Assembly (NCBI RefSeq): GCF_030264295.1
Contig: NZ_CP127173.1
Location: 3,913,501-3,977,500, forward strand
From: Amycolatopsis nalaikhensis
Lineage (GTDB): Bacteria > Actinomycetota > Actinomycetes > Mycobacteriales > Pseudonocardiaceae
Length of the DNA: 64,000 nucleotides
Direction: 5' to 3'
Below, piece by piece: positions 27,345 through 36,100 of the stretch; position 1 is the first letter of the stretch, and the number at the start of each line of letters is the position of its first letter. The notes under the pieces were generated by a model, which searched no databases, was not told where the DNA came from, and saw only the letters and a program-made list of their open reading frames with translations. The translations under genes were made by a program, and so were the position numbers.

Positions 27345-27556
27345 CGAGCCTCCTGTTCAGCAAACTCGTCCATGAGTCATGTATTCGGCAGAACGTTCGG
27401 GAATCTCGACCGAAACGTCGAATCTTCATCCAGAGGAGTGAAGGGCATCCCACCAGGCAGAGCAGTCGACCAGGGCCTCCACGCCTGCCGCGAACTCACG
27501 GCACTAGAGACAAAGTCGAATCCGCCGGCGCACAGCGATTCCGTGGAGATGTCGTC

Positions 27557-28684
27557 GTGAGGCCAGACGGGATGTTAGCTGCCGTGGCCGGCGCGCTGGT
27601 CGGCCTGGTGATACTGCCGATCTTCGCCCTGACCCTGATTGTCGTACCCGCGGCGACCGCGACGATCGTGCAACTATCCGGCTGCGAACAGGGCGGCCCC
27701 GGCGGCGGCTCGGTCGTCGTCGACCGGCAGCAGCTGGGCGCCGACGAGATGGATATCGCCCGCACCATCGTCGACGTCGTCCAGCAGCGCCGCCTGCCAC
27801 GGCGGGCCGCAGTTCTCGCGATCGCCACCGCGATGGTCGAGTCGGGGTTGCGCAACCTTGACTACGGTGACCGCGACTCACTCGGGGTGTTCCAGCAACG
27901 CCCGAGCCAAGGCTGGGGCACCCGCGAGCAGATCCTCAACCCCGTCTACGCCACCGGAAAGTTCCTCGACGCCCTCATCGCCCTGCCCGGCTGGGACACC
28001 ATGGCACCAGGCCGAGCCGAACAGGCGGTGCAGCACAGCGGATTCCCCGACCGCTACGCCCCACGGGAACCCGCCGCCGCCGCGATCGTGGATCGCTTCT
28101 GGACGGGGCCTGACAATCCGACCCCGCCTGCGGTGCCCGGCGGCGCGACGGAGGCGGTCCAGGCGAAGACCCTGTGCCCGGACCAAGGCGGATCCGACGT
28201 CCCCCGAGAGCCGGACAAGGTCGACCCGGCCAAGCTGCCGCCGGGATTCGCACTGCCGGATGATGTCCACCAGCGCGCCGCGGTCGGGTTCGCCCTGGGC
28301 CAGCTCGGCAAACCGTACGTGTGGGGCGCGAAAGGCCCGGACGCCTACGACTGCTCCGGGCTGATGCTCGCCTCCTGGGCCGCGGCCGGTGTCGGGATCC
28401 CCGCCGGGACGGTCAGCCAGGTCCACGCCGGGCACGCCGTCTCCTCGCTGGATCAGGTGCAGCCCGGGGATCTGCTGTTCATCCCCGGCTCGCTGGGCAC
28501 CGCGCAGGTGCCGCGGCATGTCGGGATGTACGCCGGGCACGGGCTGATCGTCGACGCCTACGACACCGGCACCGGCGTCATCCTCGAACCGCTGTCGGCC
28601 TGGACCTCGAAGATCGTCGCGATCCGCCGGATCGCCGACCCGAGTTCGCCCTCCCCGCCACCGGGAGGGAGCCCACTCCGATGA
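27557..28684 (+). CDS. T4SS muramidase: lysozyme-like plus NlpC/P60 peptidase
   Basis: 375 residues. The GTG start at 27557 has GGAG about 10 bases upstream. One N-terminal transmembrane helix (~8-38) is followed by a transglycosylase-like domain (~65-180; AMVESGLRNLDYGD, LGVFQQRPSQGWG) and an NlpC/P60 domain (~235-360) with Cys in YDCSGLM (~263) and His in RHVGMY. It opens peptidoglycan for the conjugation channel. It resumes the transfer operon after the inserted recombinase module. Confidence 0.88.
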   Translation: MRPDGMLAAVAGALVGLVILPIFALTLIVVPAATATIVQLSGCEQGGPGGGSVVVDRQQLGADEMDIARTIVDVVQQRRLPRRAAVLAIATAMVESGLRNLDYGDRDSLGVFQQRPSQGWGTREQILNPVYATGKFLDALIALPGWDTMAPGRAEQAVQHSGFPDRYAPREPAAAAIVDRFWTGPDNPTPPAVPGGATEAVQAKTLCPDQGGSDVPREPDKVDPAKLPPGFALPDDVHQRAAVGFALGQLGKPYVWGAKGPDAYDCSGLMLASWAAAGVGIPAGTVSQVHAGHAVSSLDQVQPGDLLFIPGSLGTAQVPRHVGMYAGHGLIVDAYDTGTGVILEPLSAWTSKIVAIRRIADPSSPSPPPGGSPLR

Positions 28685-28729
28685 CTGTCGCCGTGGTGCC
28701 GCTCTCCCGCTGTCCGGGAGGAGCGGCCG

Positions 28730-30586
28730 ATGCCGCGCACACGCACCGACACCCTCAACCTCGACCGCGACGTCGCCTTGATGGGCCTCGCGGTCGCCGC
28801 ACTGGCGATCCTCTGCGCCCTCGGCGCGATCGTCGTCACCGCCGCCGTCCTGGTCACCGGGTTTCACGCCGGTAGCTGGGCGTGGCCGCCGATCACCACG
28901 TGGCCGGGTTTCGCGCTGACGGTCGCCTTCCACGCCGCTGATCCCGGTCCGGCGCTTCCGGCCCCGTGGTCCGGTGCGGTCAGCGATCACCAGCTGGCGT
29001 TCTACATCTGGTTCACCACGATCGCCATGCTGACCGCCGGCCTCACCGTCGGCGCTGCGATCCCGGTCTGGCGGCGAGTTGCGCCGACGGAGGCCGGGCA
29101 CGCTACCCGCCGCGACATGGTGAAGGCCTTGTCGGTCGCGGCCGCGCGCAAGACCGCTGTGTGGACGCGCGGTGACCTCACCGACGAGCAGCGCCGGACC
29201 GCGCCGGTCGAGCAGATCGCGGTCCCGCTGCACCGGGGCCCCCGGCGCCAGCAGCTGGTGACCTCGCTGGAGACCCCGACCGGGACGATCGCACCCACCC
29301 GATCGGGAAAGTCCCGCACGGACCTGGTGCACAAGGTCCTCGCCGCGCCGGGCGCGCTGATCGCGTCGACGACGAAGAACGATCTCGCCGAGTGGTGCCT
29401 GCTGGCCCGCACCCGCCGCCCCGGTGCCGGGCCGGTGCTGGTGATCGATGCCACCGGCACCTTGTCCTGGCCGGCGCACGCGCGCTGGTCTCCGGTCACC
29501 GGCTGCGCCGAGCCCGCCGTCGCGCTGCGGCGGGCGGAGACGCTGATCGAAGCGTCCTCGCTCGGGCTGGAGAACGTCGGCGGCAACGACAAGGTCTTCC
29601 GCGGCCGCGCCACGATCGTCATGCAGGCCTACCTGCTCGCCGCCGCCATGCACCACCGGACCGTCGACCACCTCGTGCGGTGGTCGATCGCCAAACCCGC
29701 CGACCGGGAACCCGTGGAGCTGCTGGAGCAGCAGTATCCGCAGCTGGCGCAGAACCTGGAGTCGGAGATCGGGATGGTCGCCGAGACCTCCGACGCGGTC
29801 TGGATGTCGGTCCGCCGCGCGATCGAGCCGTTCATGAACCCCGCCATCCGCTACTTCGCCACCCCCAGCCCGGCCGACGAACTGGACATCGACGAGTTCC
29901 TGCGCCGCCGCGGCAGCCTGTTCATCATCGCCGGGGAGCACCAAGCCCCGCAGGCTCGGCCAGTCCTCACGGCGCTGGTGGAGCAGATCCTCACCACCGC
30001 TCAGGACACCGCGCTGCGCCACGAACGCCGTCGGCTGGAACCGCCGACGACCGCGATCCTGGACGAGTTGTTCGCCGGGACGCCGGTGCCGCGGTTACCG
30101 GCGATCATCGCCGACTCCGCCGGCCGCGGCGTGCTGATCCACTGGTCCGCGCAGTCGCGCTCCCAGCTGGACGAGCTCTACGGCGAACCGGGCCGGCTGC
30201 AGCTGATCGACAACACCCTCACCCTGACCGCCTTCCCGGGGTTGAAGGACGACAAGACGCTGGAGTGGCTGTCCACACTGTCCGGACAGCATCGCCGCCG
30301 CACCCATCAGCACCACAGCGACGGACTGTTCAGCGTTGGCCGCGGCGCCAGCGGCGAGGAGACCGTCCCGACGTTGCGCGCCGGGGGCATCCGCACCCTC
30401 GACCGCGGCAGGGTGCTGATCCTGCACGGCAACCTCCGCCCGATCCTCGGCCGCACCGTCGACGTCGAGCAACGCCCGGACTGGCCTCAGCTGCAGGCCG
30501 ACGTCGCCGCGATCCGCTCCGGGAACGCCGCGGTCACATCCGAGGGCTACCCGCTGGCGCTGCCTGGCGGGGGTGATCTGCGATGA
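28730..30586 (+). CDS. T4SS coupling protein (VirD4/TraG-like)
   Basis: 618 residues with two N-terminal membrane helices (~15-40 and ~85-112). Walker A is APTRSGKSR near residue 188, and Walker B is AILDELFAG near 441. This ATPase recruits the relaxase-DNA complex and pumps it into the channel. GGGAGGAGC precedes ATG 28730. Its TGA overlaps the DUF4913 start by 4 bases. Confidence 0.9.
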   Translation: MPRTRTDTLNLDRDVALMGLAVAALAILCALGAIVVTAAVLVTGFHAGSWAWPPITTWPGFALTVAFHAADPGPALPAPWSGAVSDHQLAFYIWFTTIAMLTAGLTVGAAIPVWRRVAPTEAGHATRRDMVKALSVAAARKTAVWTRGDLTDEQRRTAPVEQIAVPLHRGPRRQQLVTSLETPTGTIAPTRSGKSRTDLVHKVLAAPGALIASTTKNDLAEWCLLARTRRPGAGPVLVIDATGTLSWPAHARWSPVTGCAEPAVALRRAETLIEASSLGLENVGGNDKVFRGRATIVMQAYLLAAAMHHRTVDHLVRWSIAKPADREPVELLEQQYPQLAQNLESEIGMVAETSDAVWMSVRRAIEPFMNPAIRYFATPSPADELDIDEFLRRRGSLFIIAGEHQAPQARPVLTALVEQILTTAQDTALRHERRRLEPPTTAILDELFAGTPVPRLPAIIADSAGRGVLIHWSAQSRSQLDELYGEPGRLQLIDNTLTLTAFPGLKDDKTLEWLSTLSGQHRRRTHQHHSDGLFSVGRGASGEETVPTLRAGGIRTLDRGRVLILHGNLRPILGRTVDVEQRPDWPQLQADVAAIRSGNAAVTSEGYPLALPGGGDLR

Positions 30587-31218
30587 GCGACGACGACATC
30601 GCCGAGCGTCCCGACGATCAGGACCGGCCGGAGCCGCGCTCGCTGGATGAGCTCGACGACGTGGTCGCCGGGTTGGAGACGTTGGCACAGGCCCTGGGCG
30701 GGCAGATCGAGCAGGTGGCTGAGGAGGTCGCGGAGCTGACCGATGAGCCGGAGAGTGATCCGCGGTTGGCGCGGTGGCTGATGTTTCTGCCGCCGGCCGC
30801 GGCCGAGGACAAGGAGCATCGCGGGGAAACACCGCTGTTCACGATCGCGCATTTCGTGCAGTACTACAACGAGACTTACGTCGGCAATCCCGGCACTCGC
30901 GCGGTCGCCATCCCTGACTGCTGGCTCGACCATCCCGGCCTGGTCGCCGAGATCGCGACCCTCGCCTACACCTGGCGCGAAGCCCACCTGGGCAAGAAGG
31001 CCACCGCACGCGATGCGCAGTACTGGCACGATCACTGGCGCCCTGGCTTCGCCGAGCGCATGGCCACGGAATGGGTCCATCAACGCTGCCGCTCCGACGG
31101 CCACAAGACCGCCGGCGCACCCGCTCGCCCAGATCGCTTCACCCTGGAACATCGCGAACGAGAGGCACGGGCAGCGGCCGGCGTCGACGACTCGTCGACC
31201 GTGCCTGGTCGGCCATGA
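30583..31218 (+). CDS. DUF4913-like protein
   Basis: 211 residues: an acidic helical N-terminus (1-60) then a domain with HFVQYYNETYVG, IPDCWLDHPG and YWHDHWRPGFAERM (~95-180), which I recognise as DUF4913. This family is regularly encoded beside the coupling protein in actinobacterial conjugative elements; its role is unknown, possibly substrate recruitment. Overlaps both neighbours by 4 bases. Confidence 0.7.
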   Translation: MSDDDIAERPDDQDRPEPRSLDELDDVVAGLETLAQALGGQIEQVAEEVAELTDEPESDPRLARWLMFLPPAAAEDKEHRGETPLFTIAHFVQYYNETYVGNPGTRAVAIPDCWLDHPGLVAEIATLAYTWREAHLGKKATARDAQYWHDHWRPGFAERMATEWVHQRCRSDGHKTAGAPARPDRFTLEHREREARAAAGVDDSSTVPGRP

Positions 31219-31748
31219 TCGCCGCCGGCCGGTCTCGGACGGGCGCGAGCGCTCGGTTCGCGCGCGTGTCGGTGGTGGCGCTGTACATCGCGTGCGTCGT
31301 CGGCGCGAACTGGCTGGCCGAGCACGTCGGCGCCGTCGGTGTGGGATTCGGATTGGACGCCGCGGCTGCGGTGTACGTGGCGGGTCCGGTGCTCGTGGTC
31401 CGGGACTGGGTGCAACGCTTCGCCGGGCTCCGGTCGTCGCTGCTGGCAGTCGTCGCGGGTACAGCGCTGTCGTACCTGGCCGCCGGACCGGCCATCGCGA
31501 CCGCGTCCGCGGTGTCCTTCGCCGTCAGCGAACTCCTCGACGCGGCGGCGTATTCCGTCGTCGTACGGCGGCGCGGGCTCGTCGTTGCCGTGCTCTGTAG
31601 CGGGATTGTCGGTCTCGTTGTCGACTCGCTGCTGTTCCCGGCGATCGCGTTCGCGTCGCTCACGCTGACGCCAGGTCATCTGCTGGGTAAGGCGTACGGC
31701 GTGCTCGCCGGCGCGATTGTGACTGCCGTCGCCAGCCGCCGGGCATGA
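31215..31748 (+). CDS. VUT/YhhQ-family membrane transporter (7-deazaguanine precursor type)
   Basis: 177 residues from ATG 31215, which overlaps the DUF4913 stop (ATGA). Five or six transmembrane helices with ANWLAEH, VLVVRDWVQRF, SFAVSELLDAAAYS and LVVDSLLF match the VUT family, whose characterised members such as YhhQ import queuosine precursors. Its stop overlaps the DpdA-like gene by 4 bases, which strongly suggests it supplies that enzyme with a deazapurine base. Confidence 0.82.
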   Translation: MIAAGRSRTGASARFARVSVVALYIACVVGANWLAEHVGAVGVGFGLDAAAAVYVAGPVLVVRDWVQRFAGLRSSLLAVVAGTALSYLAAGPAIATASAVSFAVSELLDAAAYSVVVRRRGLVVAVLCSGIVGLVVDSLLFPAIAFASLTLTPGHLLGKAYGVLAGAIVTAVASRRA

Positions 31749-32518
31749 GGTTCCTGCTCGGGACGCATCGGCCGCACTGGCTGGCGCTGCTCGACGTGCC
31801 GCTGTTCGTGTCCGACCGAACTTTGCGCCGGTATAAGACTTTGCCTGTCGCGTCGTGTGACTGGGCCTGCGACTCCGGCGGCTTCAGCCAGCTATCACAA
31901 TGTGGAACGTGGGCGTGTGGTCCCAGCCCGCGTGACTATGCGGCACGGATCCGTCGCTACCGCGACGAGATCGGCCGCCTGCTGTGGGCCGCACCGCAAG
32001 ACCACATGGTAGAAGCAAAGATCCTCTCGCGCACGGGCCTCGACGTCGCACGGCACCAAGAACTCACGGTCAGCAACTACCTGGAGCTGCGGTCCCTCGA
32101 CGCGGAACTGCCGTTCATCCCGGTTTTGCAAGGTCAGTCCATCGAGGACTATCACCGCTGCGCTGATCGCTACGAACAGCGCGGAGTCGACCTCGCAGCA
32201 GCTCCTCTAGTCGGTGTGGGGAGCATCTGCCGGCGCCAGCACACTGCAGAAGTCGAGGGCATCGTTCGTTCGCTCGCGCAGCGCGGCTATCGGCTGCACG
32301 CTTTCGGTGCGAAAACCTTGGGCCTGGCCCGCTACGCGGATATCACTGCTAGCAGTGACTCTCTGGCCTGGTCGTTTGCCGCGCGATGGCAGCCGCCGCT
32401 ACCGGATTGCCGTGGTCACCGTCGATGCAACAACTGCGTGAAGTTCGCGCTTCGTTGGCGGAGGAAGATCCTCATGACGATCGAAAAGTCCGGAAACAAT
32501 GCCGCGGCCGCAGTGTAG
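31745..32518 (+). CDS. dpdA: DpdA-like DNA 7-deazaguanine transglycosylase (TGT family)
   Basis: 257 residues. FLLGTHRPHWL at the N-terminus, RYKTLP, CDSGGFSQL (the TGT substrate-binding DSGG[FY] motif), WAAPQDHM, FIPVLQG and VGVGSICRR, and a C-terminal C-x3-H-x2-C-x2-C zinc-like cluster match the small actinophage DpdA proteins. Those exchange guanine in DNA for 7-deazaguanine derivatives and protect phage DNA from restriction. It is coupled to the VUT transporter and lies in the transfer operon after the coupling protein. No preQ0 biosynthesis genes are in the window, so base import is implied. Activity is inferred from family. Confidence 0.78.
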   Translation: MRFLLGTHRPHWLALLDVPLFVSDRTLRRYKTLPVASCDWACDSGGFSQLSQCGTWACGPSPRDYAARIRRYRDEIGRLLWAAPQDHMVEAKILSRTGLDVARHQELTVSNYLELRSLDAELPFIPVLQGQSIEDYHRCADRYEQRGVDLAAAPLVGVGSICRRQHTAEVEGIVRSLAQRGYRLHAFGAKTLGLARYADITASSDSLAWSFAARWQPPLPDCRGHRRCNNCVKFALRWRRKILMTIEKSGNNAAAAV

Positions 32519-32594
32519 CTCGATGGTCGTGAGTTATAGTGACACCGTCCGGTACCTCTTATTCGCAGCCGGTGTAACTGGAGGCTTTGCCGTT

Positions 32595-33029
32595 ATGGCG
32601 CAGAAAGTTCTCGTGGAGATGGTCGACGACATCGACGGTGGTGTGGCCAACCAGACGATTCCGTTCGGCTTGGATGGGGTGAGCTACGAGATCGACCTGT
32701 CCGACGCGAACGCGGCCGCCCTACGCGATGTCCTCGCTCGCTACATCGCGGCCGGGCGACGGATCGGCGGCCGCAAGGTGCGGTTGGCGGCAGGTGAGTC
32801 GGCTCAAGCGAAGAAGTCTGGTGGCACGGCTTCGGATCGTGAACGGACACGCCAGATCCGCGAGTGGGCGAACGCCAACGGCTACACCGTGTCCGAGCGT
32901 GGGCGCCTGCCCTCTGAGGTAATCGAGGCGTTCGAGGCGAACGACGGCCAGCCCATCGTCGTCGACGAGCCCGCCCCGCCGGCGCGGAAGCGGGCACCGC
33001 GCAGGAAGGTCGCGGCCGCGAAGAAGTAA
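32595..33029 (+). CDS. lsr2: Lsr2-family nucleoid-associated protein
   Basis: 144 residues; ATG 32595 has GGAGG 9 bases upstream. The N-terminal dimerisation domain (MAQKVLVEMVDDIDGG, GVSYEIDLS) and the C-terminal AT-minor-groove-binding domain with ERGRLP and EVIEAFEA are both present, joined by a basic linker, and the tail is Lys/Ala-rich. Element-encoded Lsr2 proteins silence foreign DNA and limit fitness cost. It has its own short intergenic region, so it may be expressed separately from the transfer genes. Confidence 0.93.
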   Translation: MAQKVLVEMVDDIDGGVANQTIPFGLDGVSYEIDLSDANAAALRDVLARYIAAGRRIGGRKVRLAAGESAQAKKSGGTASDRERTRQIREWANANGYTVSERGRLPSEVIEAFEANDGQPIVVDEPAPPARKRAPRRKVAAAKK

Positions 33030-33084
33030 CTCCCAGCCAGGCGACCACGCTGAACGAGAACCCAGAGAAGAATCCCGGGGGAAC

Positions 33085-33139
33085 GACGTCCGGTGAAGAC
33101 AGCCACGAATCGAGCACGTGGCCGTCTTCACCGGACGTC
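33085..33139. terminator. Long hairpin between convergent lsr2 and relaxase genes
   Basis: GACGTCCGGTGAAGAC (33085-33100) pairs perfectly with GTCTTCACCGGACGTC (33124-33139). After one mismatch, GCCACG (33102-33107) pairs with CGTGGC (33117-33122). The 22 of 23 pairs make a symmetric bidirectional terminator. Confidence 0.8.
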
Positions 33140-33152
33140 CTCTGTCGGTGGC

Positions 33153-36100
33153 TTAGTAACTGAGTCCGCGGTGAGAGCTTTCGCCGTAGCCGTGGTCGTG
33201 GCCATCGACCAGTTCGTCCTCCAGTTCGGTGCGTCGCGCGGCCGCGGCGGTGGCCGCCTCGCCTTCCTCGTCTGCTTCCTTTTCAGCGGCGAGTTCGGCG
33301 TAGAACTTCGCGACGTAGGCGTCGGCAGCGTCACGTCGTGACTCTCGGGTCAGCATCACATCCGATGCGGCGTCTTCGCGGTCAGGTGTGGTCATTATCT
33401 GCCTCCACTGTCTGGTGATGTCCCGCCATGCATCGGCGCGAAGGTCGTTGCCGGCGGGTTGGTTGCCGAGCGGGGAGGCAGCATCAGCGGTCGTGATGCC
33501 GTAAGTTTCACGATACGCGGCAGCGAGCCCGACAAGGTGATCCCACTGCTGCGCGAGTGCAGCATTGTCGGGACGGGCACCGAAGCGTGCAAGCCACGGC
33601 GGGTGCTCCCGCACGGCTTGGTCTCGCAGCTGGTCGGTTCGGGCGGTGATCTCCGCGTTCATGGTCGCCAGCCGCTCCAGCGAACCGTGGTAGTTCGCCG
33701 TGTGCGCCAGATCGGGTTGGGCCTGCCAGGGTAGGGCGGAGTGGTGCCCGGCGCCGTCGTCGTGCTGGCGCACGAGCGCGCGGACGAGCGCCACGCCGGT
33801 CGTGCGCGGGTCGGTGTGTTCGCCGCCGGTCGTTGCCGCGGCGACGTGGCGGGCGGCGTCGATGAGTGCGGTGTCGGGGTCGAGTCCCCGGATGGCGCCG
33901 CCGGCGGCGTGGCGCCACACGATGCCCCACTGCTCCTCGGTGACTACCGCGTCCGGCAGGTGCGCGGCGACGATCTGCTGCCAGCGGCCGATTTGCTCGT
34001 CGGTCGCCGGGGCGATCCGGGCGGGCGCATCGTGTGTTCGGACGTGGTCGTTGACCCGCTTGGCCAGCACCGCGGCGGGGTCCTCGGCCCAGCTGAACCC
34101 TCGGTCGTCGACCAGGTCACGAACGAGCCGGTCGGCCTGCCACCCGCGGTCCTGGGCACGGGCCAGCGCGTTCAGCGCGGCCGGTTCGGCGCCGGCGTTG
34201 ACGGCGTCGGGGACGTAGCGGGCGAGGACGTCGAGGTAGCGGTCCTCATCTCCGTCACGGGCCAGCAGCTCGTAGCGGCGAACCAGCACGTTCAACGGCT
34301 CGAGTACGATCCGTTCGTCGTGGCGCTCGAACTCGGCGAACACGTCCTCCAACTCAGCGGCGCGGGTCGTCGTGATGGGTGATGGAGATGCAGATGAGGC
34401 TGAGGCTGATGCCGGCGCGTGCCCGAACGCCTCCCAGCGCTTGGTCAGGCTGCGCCAGGCGTCTGCCTTCGCCCCGTGGCTGTCAGGCTTGCCGCCCAGC
34501 GGGGCGTCGCCGTCGATGCGGAAGGTTTCGCGGTAGGCGGCGACCAGGCCGACAAGGTCGTCCCAGTCCTCGGCCGATATCGGGTTGTCTGGCCGTGGCC
34601 CGAGCGCCGAGACCCAGTCGGGTTGGTCGCGGATCACGGCAGCGCGCAGGTGCTCGACGCGCTCGGCGATCGCGAGGTTCATCTCGTGCAGGTACTGGGC
34701 GTGCCCGGGGTGATGGCGGACGTGGGCGAAGTCAGGGCGAGCCAGCCAGGGAACGGCGCGCGCGTGGGCCTCTCCGCGCTCGCCCCGGCGGTCCAGTTCA
34801 GCAGCGAGTGCGGCGTCGGCGTAGCGGTCATCCGGCATCGGATCCGGCACCACCGGGCGTGCCGCGAGTTGGTGGGCGACGACGGTCAGGGCGGCGTCGA
34901 CGTCGAATCCGACCACCAGCGCACCGGCGGCACGGTGCCAGATCGGGTCCCATTCCGGGTCTTCGACGGCCACGTGCGGAGCGATCGCATCGACGATGCG
35001 GCGCCAGCGAGTGATATCCGCAGGGTGGGGCGGTGCGGTCGGCGAGGGCGGCCGGCGGCGTTCGAGGTGCTTGCGGATCCGGGCTTGCAGCGCCGCGCCC
35101 GGGTTGTCGGCGTCGTCGAGGGACTGGCGCCAGCGCATGACCGCGGCGACAAGGGGATCGGGTTCCCAGCCCAGGTCGTGAGCGTTGCGCAGCGTCTGGA
35201 TCAACGACGGTTCACTGTCGAGATCGAGCGTGGACGGAGCCCGGTGGGCGAGGATGGCGCGGTAGCGGTCCTCGTCGCGGTAGGTGGCGGTGTAGTTGTA
35301 GCGCAGCACCAGCGTGCCCATCGACACCGCCTCGTCCTGTGCCTCCCGCATCGTCTCGGTGGCCGAAACCTCGGCACCGGAATGGTTGAGCACTCCGGTC
35401 AGCACCGACTCCGGAGACACCGGCTCAGGGGTTTCGCGGTGCTGGTCGACGACGTGGTGATGGGTGACGACGTAGATGAAATTCTTGAGCATGGCGCGAG
35501 TGATGCCGGGGTAGAACTGCTCACGGGTCATCGTCGGCGGCACCAGCAGGTGGGCGTTGCCGGTGCTGGTCATACCCTGAACCCGGTTGATGGTGGCGGC
35601 GTAGGCGAGCTCCACGTGCGCCTGGACGTACCCGGCCGGCAACGTGATCGCGGCCTTGTGGACGCGATGCTGGACGGTGATCTTGCCGTTGGCGTGGACG
35701 TCGGTGACGGTCCAGACGTCGCCGTTCTTGACGAAATCACGGCCGCCGAACAGCGACAGCAGCCGCTGGTTGTGCCGGGTGACGACCCAGTCCCCGACGC
35801 TCGCGGTGGTCGCATCGTGCAGCTCCACCTCACGGCCACGGTCGACCACACCCTGAGCCAGGCGACGTTCGCGGGCGTCGATGTTCAGCGCGACGGTGTC
35901 CTCGTTGGTCGGCACGATCAACAACGACTGCACACCGGCGTCGAGATCGGCCTGCCAGTTCGAGCGCGCGGCGTCACGCATCGTCTCCAGCGACCCGTCA
36001 CTGACCCGGCCCGACTCGAAGTAGAACTCGAGCCCCTTGGGGTTCCAGGCCCGGATCTGCAACGACGCCGCGGCCTGCTCCTTCCGGTCCTCGCCTCGGA

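Larger units (their letters stand above)
24184..27556 (-). mobile_element. Three-gene recombinase module inserted in the T4SS cluster
   Basis: Three overlapping leftward genes (integrase, XRE regulator, 572-residue zinc-ribbon recombinase-like protein) sit between two rightward transfer genes that are normally adjacent. Outside the genes, 24184-24221 and 27345-27556 remain. An imperfect inverted repeat ACGTTCGG / CCGAAACGT lies at about 27392-27416 just upstream of the integrase and may be its core or operator. I found no matching terminal repeats or target duplication by eye, so the exact ends are unknown. Confidence 0.55.

Noticed and set aside
24180..27560. A rightward open frame of about 1126 codons across the recombinase trio
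   Set aside because: It is antisense to three well-supported genes with clear motifs and ribosome sites. Its translation is low-complexity and matches no family; long antisense frames are common at this GC content.
33085..33139. Long hairpin considered as oriT
   Set aside because: It lies between two convergent gene ends and is symmetric, which fits a bidirectional terminator; MobF origins usually lie on the 5' side of the relaxase gene.
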